From Volvox africanus (lineage: Eukaryota; Chlorophyta; Chlorophyceae; Chlamydomonadales; Volvocaceae): 64,000 nt of DNA. The DNA lies in assembly GCA_030268105.1 (NCBI GenBank), contig BSDZ01000005.1, forward strand, positions 1,488,001 to 1,552,000, read 5' to 3'. How positions within the stretch are numbered: the first letter of the stretch is position 1; every line of letters starts with the position of its first letter. Made by a program: the position numbers and the translations under genes. The notes beneath the pieces were generated by a model, which saw only the letters and a program-made list of their open reading frames with translations, was not told the DNA's origin and did no database searches. This document shows positions 42,490 through 53,400 of this stretch, piece by piece.

Positions 42490-44290
42490 GAAAAAAAGTC
42501 TGCGTGAGATGTGCGTCAGACCATCCCATGAGGGATTGCCCATTGTTGCCGCCTTTGGCTCAGAGGCCAAAGTAGGGGATTGCGCAGGTTGGTTTGGAGG
42601 GGACTCTGCCTGGGAATGTAGGACAAGCGTGTGGGCGGTGGTTGTCAGTGCGGCCAGCAGTGAGGGCATGGTTGCCTTCGGTCCTTGAACAGATCGAAAG
42701 TGTGATTGGACGTCGAATTTCGCTCGATGGTTGCACTGGACGTTTGGGTTTTGACTCGCTGTGAAATTTGTTTGCACCGCATTGCCCTCTGTCGTCCCTC
42801 GATTTGTTAGGCCACACCATTTTGTTCGTCCCCTCATCTCTGTGCAAGCTGTCAGTGCAGCTGGCCTTTTATAGATGTGGGCGTCAACGTCTGGATACTG
42901 CTGCATGTGTCCTTCTACATGCCTATATGGCAGCTTTGCTGGCGGGTATGTAAAACCCTGTAAAACCCTAAAACCCCTCCTGATTCGAATTGGGCACTGT
43001 GCTGTTCCGGCGTGGATGTAGCAGGTGTACCAGTTCCATTGTTGGGACTGGCCTATGCCGTTGACATTTGGTACGAATCTCCTGCACTGAGGGCTCTGAT
43101 TGTTTCGAGTCCGCCCTGGGAGCATTGCTGTCGTCCACAGAGTCGGCTCTGACAGGCAATCGCGTCCCGGTGGTTCAGATCAGTCGTGCTGGCCGTACGC
43201 TGAAGGCACTTGATGATACCGGTGCCAGTGATCCTTCATCTTCATCATCTTGCGGCAGAGGTGAATGCGTTGGGGTTGTCCCCACAGTCGTTGGAATGTT
43301 CGCAGGTTACCCTCGCAGATGGGGGTAAGCATCCCATTGTGGGAAGGGTCGCCCTTAGCCTGATGATAGGTCCTCTGCGTGTTGTGACCCGACCCTATGT
43401 GTTGCAAGAGCTCAGAAATGATGCAACATATATACTGGGGTCTTTGACATTGCAGCAATACAGGGCTCACCTCAACAGCCTCTGGTGGAGTATTTGGGCC
43501 ACATTGTGCTGGCCAATGGTGTCAAGATGGACCCGCGGAAGGTAGCTATGGTTCATGAATGCATGCGTCTCAAAACCTCCAGGAATTACGGAAGTTCCTT
43601 GGCTTGACCAACTACTTCTGTAAGTTCATTAAGCAATACTGGGGTGAACGATCGCCTTCATGAGTAAGACGTTTTCGGGTGTGGAAACCCGTTATACCAC
43701 TGGGGAACAGGAGCTGTAGGCGGCCTTGCATGCTTTCAAGTGATGGCGTTGTTACCTTGAAGGCCAGCCATTCACGCTGAAGAGTGACCATAAACTCTGA
43801 CGTTTTGCAAAGTGTCCCCACATTGAAAAGACGACAAGCTAAATGGATGGAGTAAGTTGTTCCTAAATCGATTGGAACACGCAACTTGCCATGTCGAGGA
43901 CCGACCATTTTACAACATAACCTCTGCCATTCACCCATAAACAATCAATTCCTTTCCTCACCAGGTCTCCCTCGAACACTCCAATTGCGGAGGCGAACTG
44001 CTGATCAGAGCACAGGAAGACCTAGCTCGGTTCGAATGTACCTGGGAGAACATTGACGGCTGGATTAATATCGCCGACACCTGTTGCTACGTGCTGCAAT
44101 TCTGGTGGCGCCTGTCCTGCGCCCACGGAGCAAGGAGGTGCCGTTGGCTTCGGACTTCACGGGGCGATTGAAAGCTGCCTGCGTTAGTGATCCCTGGATT
44201 GCTACACCGGGCAACGTAGAGCACTTGTGTTGGATCTCTGATGTGTCGGCCAACAAAGGCCCGATCGGAAGGATGACCATCTAAGGTCCA
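42490..44290 (+). mobile_element. Decayed Ty3/gypsy-type LTR retrotransposon
   Basis: Broken pieces of gag-pol lie in the right order on the plus strand. A CCHC-like zinc knuckle lies at 42501-42539 (CVRCASDHPMRDC, one residue short). An aspartic protease lies at 43190-43450 (active site LDDTGAS, then VTLADGG and YILGS). The end of reverse transcriptase is at 43480-43640 (EYLGHIVLANGVKMDP, KFLGLTNYFCKFI), and RNase H at about 43680-43800 (EGQPFTLKSDHK). The reverse-transcriptase catalytic core between protease and YLGHIV is missing, and there are several stops and frameshifts. No LTR pair was recognised. It is inactive. Confidence 0.85.
42951..42977. repeat. Telomere-like CCCTAAAA run
   Basis: Three degenerate units (TAAAACCCTG, TAAAACCCTA, AAACCCC) lie inside the decayed gypsy element. 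It is too short to imply a former chromosome end. Confidence 0.4.
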
Positions 44291-44342
44291 GGATCCTTTG
44301 ACACTGCCCGTAGGTACCCCAGGATACTACACACATACGTGT

Positions 44343-44356
44343 TTTAGGTTGGATAT
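44343..44356 (+). repeat. 14-bp direct repeat, left copy
   Basis: TTTAGGTTGGATAT is repeated exactly at 44591-44604. The right copy abuts the bacterial-like segment. The 234 bp between them are unrecognised and could be an insertion with a target-site duplication. Confidence 0.7.
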
Positions 44357-44590
44357 TATTATTATTATTATGGTTACTCCGCCCTTGCGGGCTGGCGTGT
44401 ATTATGGGGATCTCCGGGATTTTTAACCGAGTGGGCACGCGTACCTCAGCGTCTTCATCTGAGGCCGCTAGAGATCACCTGTTTTTTGGTTACGCAGAGT
44501 TTCCTTGCTCTCTACGGCCCCTATCCATGTGCCAGCCCCTTCGGATCTACTGGCATTTAGGTGGGTGTCAATCCACCCCGCACCATCAGC

Positions 44591-44604
44591 TTTAGGTTGG
44601 ATAT
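44591..44604 (+). repeat. 14-bp direct repeat, right copy at the bacterial-like junction
   Basis: This is the second exact copy of TTTAGGTTGGATAT. Recognisable transposase coding sequence begins immediately after it. Confidence 0.7.
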
Positions 44605-45110
44605 GGGTTACCAACTTAAGGAAGAATAGGAAAGTTAATCGTAATGTTAGCTTGGAAAGCTTAGAGATTCCCGATGAGGGGCTAAGAATTCACCTACGTG
44701 GATACGGTTGGGTTAAGGTATTTAAGTTTGTGGCAAAAAATGGCCGCATTGATTACATAACAACCAACATGGCAAATCCAACACGTGAGCAAATAAAAAA
44801 AATTGTCGGAGCACGTTGGTCTATAGAGGTTTATCATCGATAATTAAAACAAACTTGTGGTATTGAACCCTGTCAGGCACGCACGGGTCGGGCTCAAAGA
44901 AATCATATTTGCCTTGCCGTATTTGCTTGGCTTAAGATGAACAAAAGGAGGATAAATGAAAAATTACCTTGGGATGTCATAAAAACAGCGATCCACCACA
45001 ATATCAGATGGCTATTGGCTGACATGCAACTTACTGTATTTGATGGGGTAGCAGGTGTTGAAACTCAATCTGAAACTGTTTGGCGGCAAGCTGATAAATA
45101 CTCTGTGCCG
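44605..45110 (+). pseudogene. Bacterial IS-type DDE transposase, C-terminal half, broken by a stop
   Basis: One frame reads through LRKNRKVNRN, IPDEGLRIHLRGYGWVKVF and YITTNMANPTREQI to the conserved C-terminal catalytic region ARWSIEVYHR. An in-frame TAA (44841-44843) follows, and the same frame continues with [20 protein letters not shown] and a Lys/Trp-rich tail. The order matches bacterial insertion-sequence transposases of the IS4/IS701-like kind, where the E of the xxEYHR motif is catalytic. The N-terminal half and the first catalytic Asp residues are absent. Its AT-rich codon use is unlike the flanking algal exons. It is not functional. Confidence 0.85.
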
Positions 45111-45113
45111 AGT

Positions 45114-45201
45114 GTTAAAGTCAGCAAAGCGCCCGGCCCCTCGTGGGCCGTATTACTTGATCTGACATTCTTAACTTTATGAGTGTTGCTCATTCTCAAC
45201 A
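45114..45201 (+). repeat. 88-bp dispersed repeat, copy 2, between the two bacterial pseudogenes
   Basis: It matches 35904-35990 in the hydrolase intron. It starts right after the transposase tail and ends right before the EF-G homology, so it marks their junction. Confidence 0.85.
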
Positions 45202-45204
45202 CCG

Positions 45205-45716
45205 AGAATGTGTTTTGTTAATAAACTAGATAGAATGGGTGCCGATTTCCTTAGATGTGTCGGTATGATAAAAGATAGATTAGGTGCTTTGCCTTTGGTT
45301 TTACAATTGCCTATAGATAACGAAGAAACATTTGTGGGCGTTGTTGATCTGGTAAAGATGGTTCACTGGGAGCTGAGTATGTTTATGGTGAAATTCCGGC
45401 TGACCTAAAGGCGCAAGCGGATGAATACAGAGCTAGTATGCTAGATATTGTAGCAGAAATAGACGATGCAATAATGGAAAAATACCTAGAAGGCACGGAG
45501 CTTTCGGAAGCGGAAATTAAATCTTGTGTTAGGAAAGGTGCTATTTCAAGTAAGTTTGTGCCGGTAGTTTGTGGTTCAGCTTTTAAAAACAAAGGCGAGC
45601 AACCATTGCTTGATGCGGTCGTGGATTATTTGCCTTCGCCTTTGGATATACCAGATACTAAGGCAATTGATGCTAAGACTGGTGAAGAGAAATCTATTAA
45701 AAAATTCAAAGTGTAA
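45205..45716 (+). pseudogene. fusA: Bacterial translation elongation factor G (EF-G) fragment
   Basis: About 170 residues of bacterial EF-G are clear. They run from the GTP-binding NKLD motif ([12 protein letters not shown]) through [32 protein letters not shown] and the G5 region CGSAFKNKG to [12 protein letters not shown]. Between VVDLVKM and the LGAEY that follows, a small deletion (around 45357-45366) removes several codons and shifts the frame, so it cannot encode EF-G. P-loop, switch regions and domains II-V are missing. Residue choice looks alphaproteobacterial, most like Rickettsiales, but this is from memory of the family. In bacteria EF-G drives ribosome translocation; here it is a dead fragment in AT-rich DNA. 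Confidence 0.9.
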
Positions 45717-45758
45717 CTGTATTATATATATAATACATATATTATAATATAGTTACAC
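45711..45758. repeat. AT-rich palindrome at the EF-G break
   Basis: Arms GTGTAACTGTATTATA and TATAATATAGTTACAC pair with one mismatch around a 16-nt AT loop. EF-G homology stops exactly at its left arm. Confidence 0.8.
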
Positions 45759-46082
45759 ATTGATGAATTCATGTAATTGGGATTCTTTGCGTTGTATTGC
45801 ATCAGATGTATCAATAATGCGCCTAGTAATGAATGTGCGGATCGAGCCAGCATACGTAGTTTATGAGCAATAAAATGACAAAAGTCGTTCAGTGATAATA
45901 TTTTCTATATTATTACATCAATGTTGACATGATCGATGCATATGTTGAGAAGTGCGACTTCAGAGCGGTTATGATGATACATGATGATGAAGCAGGAGCT
46001 ATAGACCGCTGCACCTGGCCATGTATGTATGTATCCATCGATGTAGTGTGTGTGTTTAGAAGGGTGGAGGGGCAATATAACG

Positions 46083-46115
<33 letters not shown>

Positions 46116-47443
46116 AAATTATGACGCACGCCTAGTTTAAATTGTTTAAAAGAATTACTCACACCGCAATAAAACACACGCATGTAACAAGTATGAAAAC
46201 GCACAACCACACACACGCACACACATATGTACAGCTTGGTTATACCTTCATAACCCATATAACAACCCACCTCATGTTGTATCTCTGTTGTGTCCGCCAA
46301 AGCAAAGGAACAATTGGAAGGTGACCATACACGGTCCATCCTGTAGATACTCCACCCGTAGACACCCCAGAATACCACTACTCACACCAAACCACACCAA
46401 ACTACTTACACCACCTCGCCCCGCCGCCTCGCGATGCCACCTGCCAAACCGTCCGTACCTCCGTAAATCTCAACACCATCTTCCTGGCCAGCACTGCCCC
46501 AGCCTTCATCCTCACCCGGCACTGCCTCCCCACTCACATTGCCGTCCTCTCCCTCCCCCATTACATCCAGCAGAGACCCATACATAAGCCATACTTCTCA
46601 GCCGCAGCATAGCGGCGACGCAAAACCTGACTCAGCTATCCAGCATCCCTCTCGCGCCGCCCGCTCGCTCGCTTGGTTGAACACTTGCTCGCTCACGGAG
46701 ACGGGTTCCTGAGTCCACACCACAGTTTCTTCCCACTTCCACAGCCCCCGGCACTGTGTTTCCCCCCCATCGAATTGCACCCTCCACACAACCGCACACA
46801 CATGTTACGTCACAAACATCACATCCTGCAGACCACCCGATGGGAGTTATCCCCTTCCCTTGATGAGCTGCCCCCTTGTTCCACCTCCTCTTCCTCCCCG
46901 ACATCGTCCCCACGTCGTCCTTTTTCCAGAGGTGAACTTCCCCTCCTGAATTTGTTCAGATCTATATGTGTTCGTTAAGCAGTCGTTCTAGCTGGTCTTT
47001 ATTTTGCTGGCTCCTACCTCTACCTCTCTGCGCCGACCACCGCATCCGTTGTATTCCTTTCATCCTCTCTCTCCATGCGGTTCCACCACCGCCTCAAACT
47101 TCATCTGCTCTCATATGCCCATTTGCCATTTACGCCTTCGCGAACCGCTCCTCCTCATCCTACAGGCCCTCCCGCGCCCTGCCGTAATACCGAATGCAAA
47201 AACGGTCTCAACTCATCACCAAAACCCCATCCCCACAACACTCGTGTTCAACTATCTTACCGATCTCTCAAATCTTACAATAATCTTGCAACAACAGTCT
47301 CTCCTTTTCCTTGGACACTTCTCCTTACCCTTCTCCTTATAGCAGCAGACAAGAGACATTGCATCCACGGACCGTTACCGGGGTACAACGAGTATGTATC
47401 ACATAGTATGTACGGCATGTACGAACACGGTCGGAGTTTCTTG
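45759..47443. other. Stretch between the bacterial fragment and the WH2-type gene
   Basis: It contains an (AT)n(AG)n run at 46085-46116, CA-rich tracts and C-rich sequence. It ends with the 3' untranslated region of the minus-strand gene beginning upstream at 54061. The Pro/His-rich open frames here are compositional. No gene is supported. Confidence 0.45.
47275..47279 (-). promoter_or_regulatory. Likely polyadenylation signal (TGTAA) of the WH2-type gene
   Basis: Minus-strand TGTAA lies about 165 bases after the stop codon at 47444. Confidence 0.5.
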
Positions 47444-50400
47444 TTAGATGTCATCTCGCAACCAGCCGCCGCTGACGCCGCTGCGTCCGACACCGCCGCC
47501 ACCATAACCATTGTCACTGTCGTTGCCGCTGTGCCCGCAGCTGCTGTTGCCCTCGTCGTCGCTGCCGCTGCTGCACGCGTCCAGCGCCATAACGCTCCGA
47601 AGCTGCTGTGCGCGCGCGATGAGGCGCGCCTGAAGAAATAGACCACGGGGGATGAAAATCGAAAGGGCGAAAAAGGGGGTTGACGGGACGGGTGACGGGT
47701 GACGGGTAAGGATGTGTGTGTGTTCGCACCTGCGGGTTGTGGCTCTGAGCCCGGGAGCCCGCAGCCTTGGCAGCGTCCGCAGCCAGCTGCTTCCCCTTTC
47801 GACCAGGACCAGCGGCCGACCTGGATCTGCCAGGATGTCAGCGGGGAGGAGGGGGAGGTGGGGGAGGTGGGGGAGGTGAGGGAGGTGGGGGAGGTGGGAG
47901 AGGTGAGGGAGGTGGGGAAAGTTAAGTAAAACGAATACTGAGTGCTGATACCGAAGAAACGAGGACTAACCACCGTGAAGGTCGTGAATGATGACCGACA
48001 TCCTCCAAAGTCAGGAAAGTGGAAATTAGGAGCTGTGATGGAAACCAGGTAGTCGTCAAGGCCGTGAATTATATGTTAGTTAAGGGAAGAAGAGAAACCG
48101 TAATTATGTATACTATGGGCCTTATTGCTGGCGGCGAAGTGGAAGATGTGTTGAGTCCGAGGCGAAGCTGACCTGACCGCTGGCGCTGGCGCTGTCATGC
48201 GAGTGGTCCTCCCAACCCACCTGCGAAGGGAACCTACACGCGCCTGAACCCAACCAACCCATCCAACCAACCCGGCCAGCTCAACGCGCGCGCGTACCAA
48301 CCGAACCGAGCGACCCCACTCACCTTTGGGGGGGGCGGCGGCGGCGGAAGCAGCGGAAAAAGGGAAGGGCGTGGAACGACAGAACGACAGTCGAAGAGTA
48401 CGGCATAGGCATATGCGGGAATGGAAAGTGAAAACCGGAAAGGGCATGTTGTACGGCGCAGTTGCGAATGAAGTGGGGCACAGATTAGGACGCGGGGTGG
48501 CGGGGCGTAAGAGAAGGGGAAGATGAAGAGAGGATGGCAGGGGCAAAGAACGAGGTGAGGCAGGTGAGGGAGGTGGGGGAGGTGGAGGTAAGTGCTGCGT
48601 CCTTTGTGTGCACACGCGGTGATGTGAAGGATGAGTAAGCCAAGGACATGGTTGAAAAACTGATTGACGAACTGATTTTTAAAACAAATATATATAAATT
48701 ATATTCATTTGTTTGATTGTGTTATAATCTTTATATTCACTTTTAAAAACTCTGTCCTTCAGAACTCCGATAAATGTGACATTTAGATATTCGTGGCTGA
48801 TTTAGTTGTTTGGTTGGCTTTCCTGGTCAGCGAGGGCGTGCGTGGGGCATCCGTCCACGCACCCCTACCTGGAGCGCAGGTGAAACGCCCCGGAGCGAAT
48901 GGCGCCGAAGATCGCATCCATGCCACCAGATCCGGTTCCGGAGCTGGTGGGCGCAGCAGTCTCTGCCCCCGGCAGACTCACAAGACCCCTAGACGTAGAC
49001 GATGAGGCTCCGGAGGCGGCGGCGCCTGGCGGCAGGTCCCGCCTTGTCTTGGCGGAACGCAGCTGAAAGGATCCCGAACGTATTGCATCAAACACGGCAT
49101 CCATGCCGCCACAGCTACTGACGCTGCGGTGAGTCGCAGCGGTGGGCGCAGAGGACAACGGCGGCGGTGGCGGCGGCGGAGGGGCGGCGCGATTGACGCC
49201 ACGGGCTGTGGAATTTGCTGTTGAGGGCGGTGGCGGCGGTGGTGGGGGCCCAGGGGGCGGCGGCGGTGGTGTGGGGCCGCCTGCGGCGGGTCGCACGTGA
49301 GCTTGCGCGGCTGGAAGCAGCGGCGGTGGCGGCGGCGGTGGCGGCGGCGGCGGTGGCCCTGCTCCCCCACCGCGGCCGCCTGCCGAGGCAGCAAATGCTG
49401 CAGGTGGGGGCGGCCCCGGCGGCGGCGGTGGCGGAGGGGCCGCCAGCTTAGTTTGGGGTCTTTTGCTGGCCACGATTGGCGGCGGCGGCGGCGACATCGA
49501 GGGCCCCCCAGCAGCTCTTGCAATCACCCTGGTTGATGCCGCCGCCGTTTCACTTTCACTGCTACCTTCCTCCGCGGATTTGAACTCATCACTGCCTTCG
49601 CCGCCTCGTTCATGCCCGCCACTGGCGCTGACACCGACGCTATCACGACTTCCCGCCCACGGGGCGGCACGCAAGCGCTGCTGTTGTACTGCAGACAATA
49701 CCCCAAGGGGCGTGATGCTGGGCTGGGGCTCCTCGATATCGTGTTCAGCCCCAGTGGACCGCCGCTGCTCCGCGAGGCCGCCGGCGCCGGCAGCGGCGGC
49801 GCTGGCGGCGGTCACGGAGACGCTGGACGCCGACGGCGTTGAGTGCTGCGCCACGATTCGCTGGGGTTCACGTTTCACCGGTGAGGAAGAACCCGAAGGC
49901 CACAGCCCCGCCAGCCAGCCGACGCCGCCATTGTGGTTGACACCGCCAGCCGGGTCGTTGACCGTTAATGGATGGGTTTCGACACTATCGTCCAACGGAT
50001 TCCGTGACGCAAAGCGCGCCGTCAGCTGGTCAAGCGCCGCCTTCGCGGCCGCTGATCGTGCACTACCGCTACTACCACATACACCAGTTGGTGTGGCTGC
50101 TGCAGAAGACGCCGCCGCCGAGGGTGTAGTCCTTGCCGTCGGCGTTACCGCCAACGCGGCAGTAGCAGCTGTTGTAGGAGATCCAGAGCCAGATTTTGGA
50201 GTGACATCCACTGAAGAGGGAAACAGCGGAAATCGGAGAACCTGCTGCCGATGGATGCTGCCGCCATCACCATCAGCGCCGCCATCGCCGCCGGTGCTCC
50301 CATCGCTGCTACTGCCGGCAGACGCGCCACATTCTAATGCCATTTGGCCCTCCCGGATGCTTGCACGAGATGCTGACCCGCCGCCAACCGCCGCCTCCGG

Positions 50401-53400
50401 CAGCGGCGGCGGCGGCCATTGCACAGCGGGTTGCCGAGATCCCGCTGCCGCCTGCTTCCGACGACTGGCCGTGCTGGATGAGGGTGCTTCCATCGCTGCT
50501 GCAGCGGTGAATGCCGCAGCCGCCGCTGCAACCGAGCTTCGAGTTATCCCGGAGCCCTGTTCTTCTGGGCCAACGCCGCCGACAGTGCCGCCAGCTCGAG
50601 TGTTCCCCCCCACTGGAGTATCTTGCAGCGACTTAATCGCGCCCTTCACCACCCCTGGAGCGACAAGCGGCGGCCGCGGCGCATTTGTCGCGCTGCTGCT
50701 GCACTGCCGTCGCTGGCCTCCGCTGTCGCCTTGTCGTCCCTTCTCATCCTCTGACCATGCGCCGCCGTCGCTGCCCGAGACCCTATCGCCACCGCCATCT
50801 CGCCACTGGCACGACTTAGTGGGTTGCTGTTCCTCATTCTGCTGCCACCACGCTGGCGGCTCTGTTGCCGCCAACGGCGTCTCAACCTCAGGTGTTTGCT
50901 CCCGCGGAGTGACGTTGATGGCCTGTTCCGCCTCTGCAGCCGCCGCTGCCGCCGCCGCTTTCCCCGGCAATGACGGCAGCTGCTGCGGCGGCGTCTGTTG
51001 CCCGCCGTCGCCGTCTGACAAGGGTCTCACTGCCGTTGCTGGCGTATTCGTCTCTACGACAAGACGTGGCTGCACCTCTCTTCGCATCCACGAGGGCATT
51101 TTATACGCGGCGAGCTGCTTACGTTGTGGTTGCTGCTGTGGCTGCTGTGGCGGCGGCTCTGGCAGGGGAGCTGTATCAGCAGCCGCAGCTGACGTCACCT
51201 GCTGGGGCTGGGGCCGTTGTGTCGGCGGCGGAGGCTTTGGTGATCCTAGAGGTAACTCAACGCCGCCAGCACCGGTGCCGTACTGCTGCTGTAGCAGATA
51301 CCCTTGCTCCGGGTTGTATCCCGGAGGCGTCGTGGGATAGAGAGGCTGCCGAAACGTTACGAGAGGCTCCGGAACCGGCGAAAATGAGCACGGTGGCAGC
51401 TGCTGCTGCGGCAGCGGCAGCGGCGTTGGCTGGTACGCCGCCTCGCCAAACCCTATGCCCTCGACGCCGGGCCCCACCGCCGCCGCCGCTGCCTTTGCGG
51501 CCCCAGGCGCTCCAGCACCATCGCCGCGACCCTCAACGTCCAAACCATTATTACTTGTAAAGGTTGCCGCTGAAGATGATACAGAAGCGACCACCACCGG
51601 CCCCATCGACTCTGCCATACTCCTCCGCGCCGCCATACCAGCGCTCAACGGGGCTACCACCGGCGAACCCGACTGCGCCGCTGGCGACGCCATCGCCGCC
51701 GCCGTCGCCGCCGCCGTCGCCACCAGTGGATCCATCGCCATGCTCCTCCGAGCCGCCATACCTGCACTCAAGGGTGCTACCGCCGCCGTTAGCCCTCCGC
51801 CGCCGCCACCGCCTACTTTTGATGGTCCCAGAGGCCCGTATCTGGCGCTGGTGCTTGATACGAGCTGCCGCTTGCCCTCAGAGCCGGCGCAGCCAGGTGT
51901 CTGCTGCTGCTGGTATGGCTGACGGTTAAGAACAAACGACTGCGAATGCGCCAGCGGCCGGGGCTGCGGTGGGGTCTGCTGCTGCTGCTGCTGCTGTTGC
52001 GTTGGTGGAGATGGTTGCAGCTGCTGATAGTGATGATGGTATTGCATTGCAGTTTCTGAACTTGGCCTAATCAGGCGACAAAGATGAGATAGAGATAAGT
52101 AGGAAGATAGAAAAGGTGAAGGATATGGTAATGCTGGTTAGGTTAGATTGTTCACACAACCGCTAAACCCGCACGAAACCGTTGTGTGGTGGTCAAGAGG
52201 TCCACCGCGCGTATTTGAGATGCTTGCTGTGTCCTAATCAGGATGGTCTGCCAGGTTTGCCTACCGGGTGGGGTTATCCGGCAACCAACATTGCCCCTCT
52301 GCTCTGGCGCCTCATCCCCTCGGCTCCTTTGACAGCCTCTACTCCCCCCTCTGTGCCCCTTCAGCGTCATGCTCTCCCTCCGCTGCTCCCCTCATGACTC
52401 ACCTGGCTCTGGGGTTGTTCATCAGATTGGCCTGACGGGTGTGCGGTCGCGAGGGAGAGGGAAGGGGAGGGGAGGGGAGGGGAGGGAGAGGAGGGGAAGA
52501 CGGGGGAGAGGGGAAAATAAGGGAGGGGGACAGGGTTTGGAGGGCAGGTCGCAGAATGTGGTGAGTTGTGAACGCGTAAGGGCGGGGGGGATGGGGTTGA
52601 AAGCTAGGGCGGATGGGCGAAGGTGATGCAGATATCGGACGGTTTATTTGTGTCAAACAGGCCCTCGAACAGGCCCTTCACCAGAGAACGGCGTTTGAGA
52701 CTGTTGAGAAAATTTAGTTTGTTGACATAGTTTGGTTTATTCATATAATTTACAGGACTGTGTGGTTGTGAGATCACGCTAAGGAGCCAATGAGATGTTG
52801 GTGACTTGGAAACGCTCTGCTTCGACATAGAAGGGGCAGACAGTAGGACCTGAGACAAACGCTAGCGCTGGACATTGGACCATGACAACGTTCAGCCCCC
52901 AGATCCACAATTGGATCCACCGTTTGATCCACCACGGATCCGGAGATCCAGTAATGCTCCAGTTTAAGCTGTTGGAGCATATACTGCTCGTGTGCACTTG
53001 CCTGGAGAGGTGAGAAAACCGCAGCCGGGTCCGGGTCCGGAGCGGCTGAGGCAGTCAGGGACGGCCGGGTTATCTTCGAGGACAGGGGCGCAAAGGATGC
53101 TGCCAAGGGGGCACTGCCTGGTGTAGCAGCAATGGAACTTGCAGGAACGACAGCAGTAGCACCAAGGACAGGACAAGCTGCAGAAGCAGAGTCAGCAGTA
53201 ACGACAGCGGCGGCAGCAGCCACAAGTTAGCAATGAGTGAAATGGGGTTCGCGTGCTCGGCAGTGAGATGAGAAGGGTAGAACATGTAAAATGTGATACA
53301 GACGCGGCTGCGGCTGCAATACTCGAGTTAAGATGTTACTTTGAAGATGGCTTTAAGAAGGCCTTGAAGAAATTATTGCCTGTCCCATAGACTCCTTTAT

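Noticed and set aside
42394..43125. 243-codon minus-strand frame
   Set aside because: It is antisense to gag-pol remnants of the gypsy relic and has no motif.
45205..45716. EF-G fragment as an algal organelle-targeted EF-G exon
   Set aside because: No splice sites, a frameshift, AT-rich codon use unlike neighbouring exons, and an adjacent bacterial transposase make a native gene unlikely.
49463..51340. 625-codon plus-strand open frame opposite the WH2-type gene
   Set aside because: It mirrors GC-rich Gln/Ala/Pro coding sequence on the minus strand, has no splice context, and its composition is the complement of the real exon. The minus frame has conserved motifs and phase-matched introns.
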